A DNA stretch of 6,322 nt from PVC group bacterium (GTDB taxonomy: Bacteria; GCA-001730085; JADFSZ01), in NCBI GenBank assembly GCA_022560555.1, contig JADFSZ010000105.1:1-6322 (forward strand), written 5' to 3'. A program made the translations under genes and the position numbers. Within the stretch, counting starts at the first letter, position 1. Every line of letters begins with the position of its first letter. Shown piece after piece: positions 1 to 6,322 of the stretch. A model generated the notes under the pieces. That model had not been told where the DNA came from. It saw only the letters and a program-made list of their open reading frames with translations, and did not search any database.

Positions 1-355
1 ACACTGTTTCCGATTGCGGTTCCACACCGCTAACGGCGTCAAACACGGCGACAGCCCCATCTAAAATTCGCAGTGAACGCTCCACTTCAACGGTAAAATC
101 TACGTGTCCCGGGGTGTCAATAATGTTAATTTGGTGGTCCCGCCAAAAACATGTGGTTGCGGCTGATGTAATGGTAATGCCGCGTTCCTGCTCTTGCTCC
201 ATCCAATCCATCGTGGCAGCCCCATCATGAACTTCACCCATTTTATGTGATTTTCCGGTGTAGTACAAAATACGTTCTGTCGTTGTTGTTTTACCGGCAT
301 CAATATGCGCCATAATCCCGATATTACGTATTTTTGCTAATTCATTCTCTGCCAT
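1..355 (-). CDS. fusA: Elongation factor G, N-terminal part (cut by window edge)
   Basis: This encodes the first 118 residues of EF-G, the cytoplasmic GTPase that drives translocation of tRNAs and mRNA on the ribosome. Full-length EF-G is about 700 residues, so only the first part of the G domain is present. The GTPase motifs are all in place: the P-loop AHIDAGKTT (residues 16-24), the switch I sequence RGITI (58-62) with the Mg-coordinating Thr61, and DTPGH (80-84) with the His84 that takes part in GTP hydrolysis. VEVERSLR and GVEPQSETV follow as expected for the family. The start is the ATG at 355-353. An in-frame TGA at 370-368 lies just upstream, with no other start codon between, so the choice is firm. 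The gene follows rpsG after 45 nt, the usual str operon order. The reading frame runs off the left edge with no stop. Confidence 0.98.
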   Translation of the reverse strand, partial: MAENELAKIRNIGIMAHIDAGKTTTTERILYYTGKSHKMGEVHDGAATMDWMEQEQERGITITSAATTCFWRDHQINIIDTPGHVDFTVEVERSLRILDGAVAVFDAVSGVEPQSETV

Positions 356-370
356 TTCTCTACCCTTTCA
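356..370 (-). promoter_or_regulatory. Ribosome binding site of fusA
   Basis: AAAGGG (368-363) lies 7 nt before the fusA ATG. It is a weaker match to the anti-Shine-Dalgarno sequence than the sites of rpoC, rpsL and rpsG, although EF-G is normally made in large amounts. The rest of the 45-nt rpsG-fusA gap shows no hairpin or promoter that I can support. Confidence 0.6.
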
Positions 371-400
371 AAAACATTCCCGTCCTTTTTCGAAGATGGT

Positions 401-874
401 TTACCATCGATAATGCGCGAAAGCCTTATTGGCCTCTGCCATTTTGTGTGTGTCCTCACGTTTCTTAAACGCCGCTCCTGTCTGATTGTAAGCATCCATC
501 AATTCTTGAGCGAATTTTTCTTTCATGGGTTTCCCTTTTCTCCCACGTGAATAAGATATGATCCAACGGAGCGCCAAACTTGTGCGTCTATCCGGACGTA
601 CTTCCACGGGAATCTGATATGTGGCTCCGCCCACGCGACGGGAGCGAACTTCTAAAATCGGCTTAACATTATTCACGGCTTTTTCAAAATATTCAAGGAC
701 ATTGCTTGTCTTTGTTTTTTCCTTAATGGTATCCATCGCGCCATAAACAATACTTTCGGCTATTGTTTTCTTCCCGCACTGCATAATCATACCGACCGTG
801 CGCATTACCAGCTCGCTTGAATACAAGGGATCCGGCAACACGTGACGTTTGGGAGCTCTTCGTCTTCTTGACAT
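401..874 (-). CDS. rpsG: 30S ribosomal protein S7
   Basis: This is a complete 157-residue ribosomal protein S7, close to the usual 156 residues of bacterial S7. S7 is a primary binder of the 3' major domain of 16S rRNA. It nucleates assembly of the 30S head and contacts E-site tRNA. Visible family signatures are the basic N-terminus (RRRR at 3-6), the LPDP segment (13-16), [11 protein letters not shown] (34-44), the beta-hairpin [19 protein letters not shown] (76-94) and the C-terminal [21 protein letters not shown] block (137-157). The protein ends at HYRW, without the longer tail of E. coli K-12 S7. The start is the ATG at 874-872, and an in-frame TAA lies seven codons upstream (895-893). 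The stop is TAA. It sits between rpsL (43 nt upstream) and fusA (45 nt downstream). In E. coli S7 represses its own operon by binding the rpsL-rpsG junction; nothing in this short gap shows that such control is conserved here. Confidence 0.99.
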   Translation of the reverse strand: MSRRRRAPKRHVLPDPLYSSELVMRTVGMIMQCGKKTIAESIVYGAMDTIKEKTKTSNVLEYFEKAVNNVKPILEVRSRRVGGATYQIPVEVRPDRRTSLALRWIISYSRGRKGKPMKEKFAQELMDAYNQTGAAFKKREDTHKMAEANKAFAHYRW

Positions 875-890
875 GTTAGAATTTCCTCCG
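875..890 (-). promoter_or_regulatory. Ribosome binding site of rpsG
   Basis: GGAGG (889-885) is a strong Shine-Dalgarno match. It lies 10 nt before the rpsG ATG, at the long end of the usual spacing range. The same bases are part of an 11-codon mini-ORF (911-876), described in the findings. Confidence 0.75.
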
Positions 891-917
891 TTTTAAGTCT
901 CTTCGCTTCATCAGGGT

Positions 918-1295
918 TTATTTTTCCTTAGGCATTTTGGCGCCATACATAGATCTTGACTGCCGTCGATTGGCGACTCCGGCCGTATCCAGCGTTCCAC
1001 GAACAATATGATAACGAACCCCAGGCAAATCTTTCACGCGCCCCCCCCGAACAAGAACGATGGAGTGCTCTTGCAAGTTGTGCCCTTCACCCGGTATATA
1101 GGCCGTTATTTCAATACCACTGGACAATTTTACGCGAGCAATTTTCCTCATCGCGGAATTGGGTTTTTTGGGCGTCCGTGTTTTTACCTGAGTACAAACA
1201 CCTCGCCGTTGCGGACACTTAAAGAGGGCAGGGCTCTTCGATTTTGAAGCAGCTCTTTTTCGACCATGTCGAATTAATTGACTAATTGTCGGCAT
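918..1295 (-). CDS. rpsL: 30S ribosomal protein S12
   Basis: This is a complete 125-residue ribosomal protein S12, about the family's normal length. S12 sits at the decoding centre of the small subunit, where it takes part in codon-anticodon proofreading. The conserved blocks are present: CPQRRGVC (27-34), TPKKPNSA (41-48), [10 protein letters not shown] (69-78), [19 protein letters not shown] (82-100) and SRSMYG (113-118). Lys43 and Lys88 correspond to the E. coli positions where substitutions cause streptomycin resistance or dependence, and both carry the wild-type residue. Asp89, which RimO methylthiolates in E. coli, is also present. The start is the ATG at 1295-1293; an in-frame TAA two codons upstream (1301-1299) excludes any extension. 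The stop is TAA. It follows rpoC after 13 nt and precedes rpsG. Confidence 0.99.
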   Translation of the reverse strand: MPTISQLIRHGRKRAASKSKSPALFKCPQRRGVCTQVKTRTPKKPNSAMRKIARVKLSSGIEITAYIPGEGHNLQEHSIVLVRGGRVKDLPGVRYHIVRGTLDTAGVANRRQSRSMYGAKMPKEK

Positions 1296-1308
1296 ATTTT
1301 ATTCTCCT

Positions 1309-1310
<2 letters not shown>
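1296..1310 (-). promoter_or_regulatory. Ribosome binding site of rpsL, overlapping the rpoC stop
   Basis: AAGGAG (1309-1304) lies 8 nt before the rpsL ATG and begins in the last base of the rpoC TGA stop codon (1311-1309), giving TGAAGGAG. A ribosome finishing rpoC would cover this site, which suggests translational coupling between RNA polymerase and S12 synthesis. The coupling is inferred from geometry only. Confidence 0.8.

Positions 1311-6322
<5,012 letters not shown>

Noticed and set aside
100-303. A 67-residue minus-strand frame within fusA.
   Set aside because: It is an out-of-frame shadow of the EF-G reading frame, which carries all the conserved GTPase motifs.
356-400. A possible terminator or promoter in the rpsG-fusA gap.
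   Set aside because: The 45-nt gap contains a few T and A runs but no GC-rich stem followed by a T run on the coding strand, and no convincing -35/-10 pair.

Overview
The window is a contiguous block of core information-processing genes, all on the minus strand. In transcription order (right to left) they are rpoB (3' part), rpoC, rpsL, rpsG and fusA (5' part). This is the widespread bacterial arrangement in which the RNA polymerase beta/beta' genes run directly into the str operon. Coding density is close to total. rpoB and rpoC overlap by 11 nt, and the remaining gaps are 13 nt (rpoC-rpsL), 43 nt (rpsL-rpsG) and 45 nt (rpsG-fusA). No tRNA, rRNA, mobile element, CRISPR array or terminator is visible, and no gene-free stretch reaches 100 nt.

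Region by region: 6322-5357 encodes the last 321 residues of the RNA polymerase beta subunit. 5367-1309 encodes a complete beta' subunit (1352 aa) with both zinc sites, the catalytic aspartates, the bridge helix and a trigger loop interrupted by an SI3-type insertion. 1295-918 is ribosomal protein S12, 874-401 is ribosomal protein S7, and 355-1 is the first 118 residues of elongation factor G with its GTPase motifs. Every internal start has a purine-rich ribosome binding site. For rpsL, rpsG and fusA, a nearby in-frame stop upstream fixes the start.

The organism is a bacterium using the standard code (TGA and TAA stops are both used). The SI3 insertion in beta' is typical of Gram-negative-type lineages and argues against Bacillota. 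The compact beta C-terminus lacks the extra segment seen in E. coli, which argues against Gammaproteobacteria. The overall protein flavour is reminiscent of the PVC/Omnitrophota part of the tree, but this is an impression from memory and not a phylogenetic result.

Together the genes make the catalytic core of RNA polymerase, two proteins of the 30S subunit and the translocase of translation. Their tight spacing implies co-transcription and probable translational coupling. I see no previously undescribed system here. The window is ordinary housekeeping sequence, and the findings below are small points of detail.
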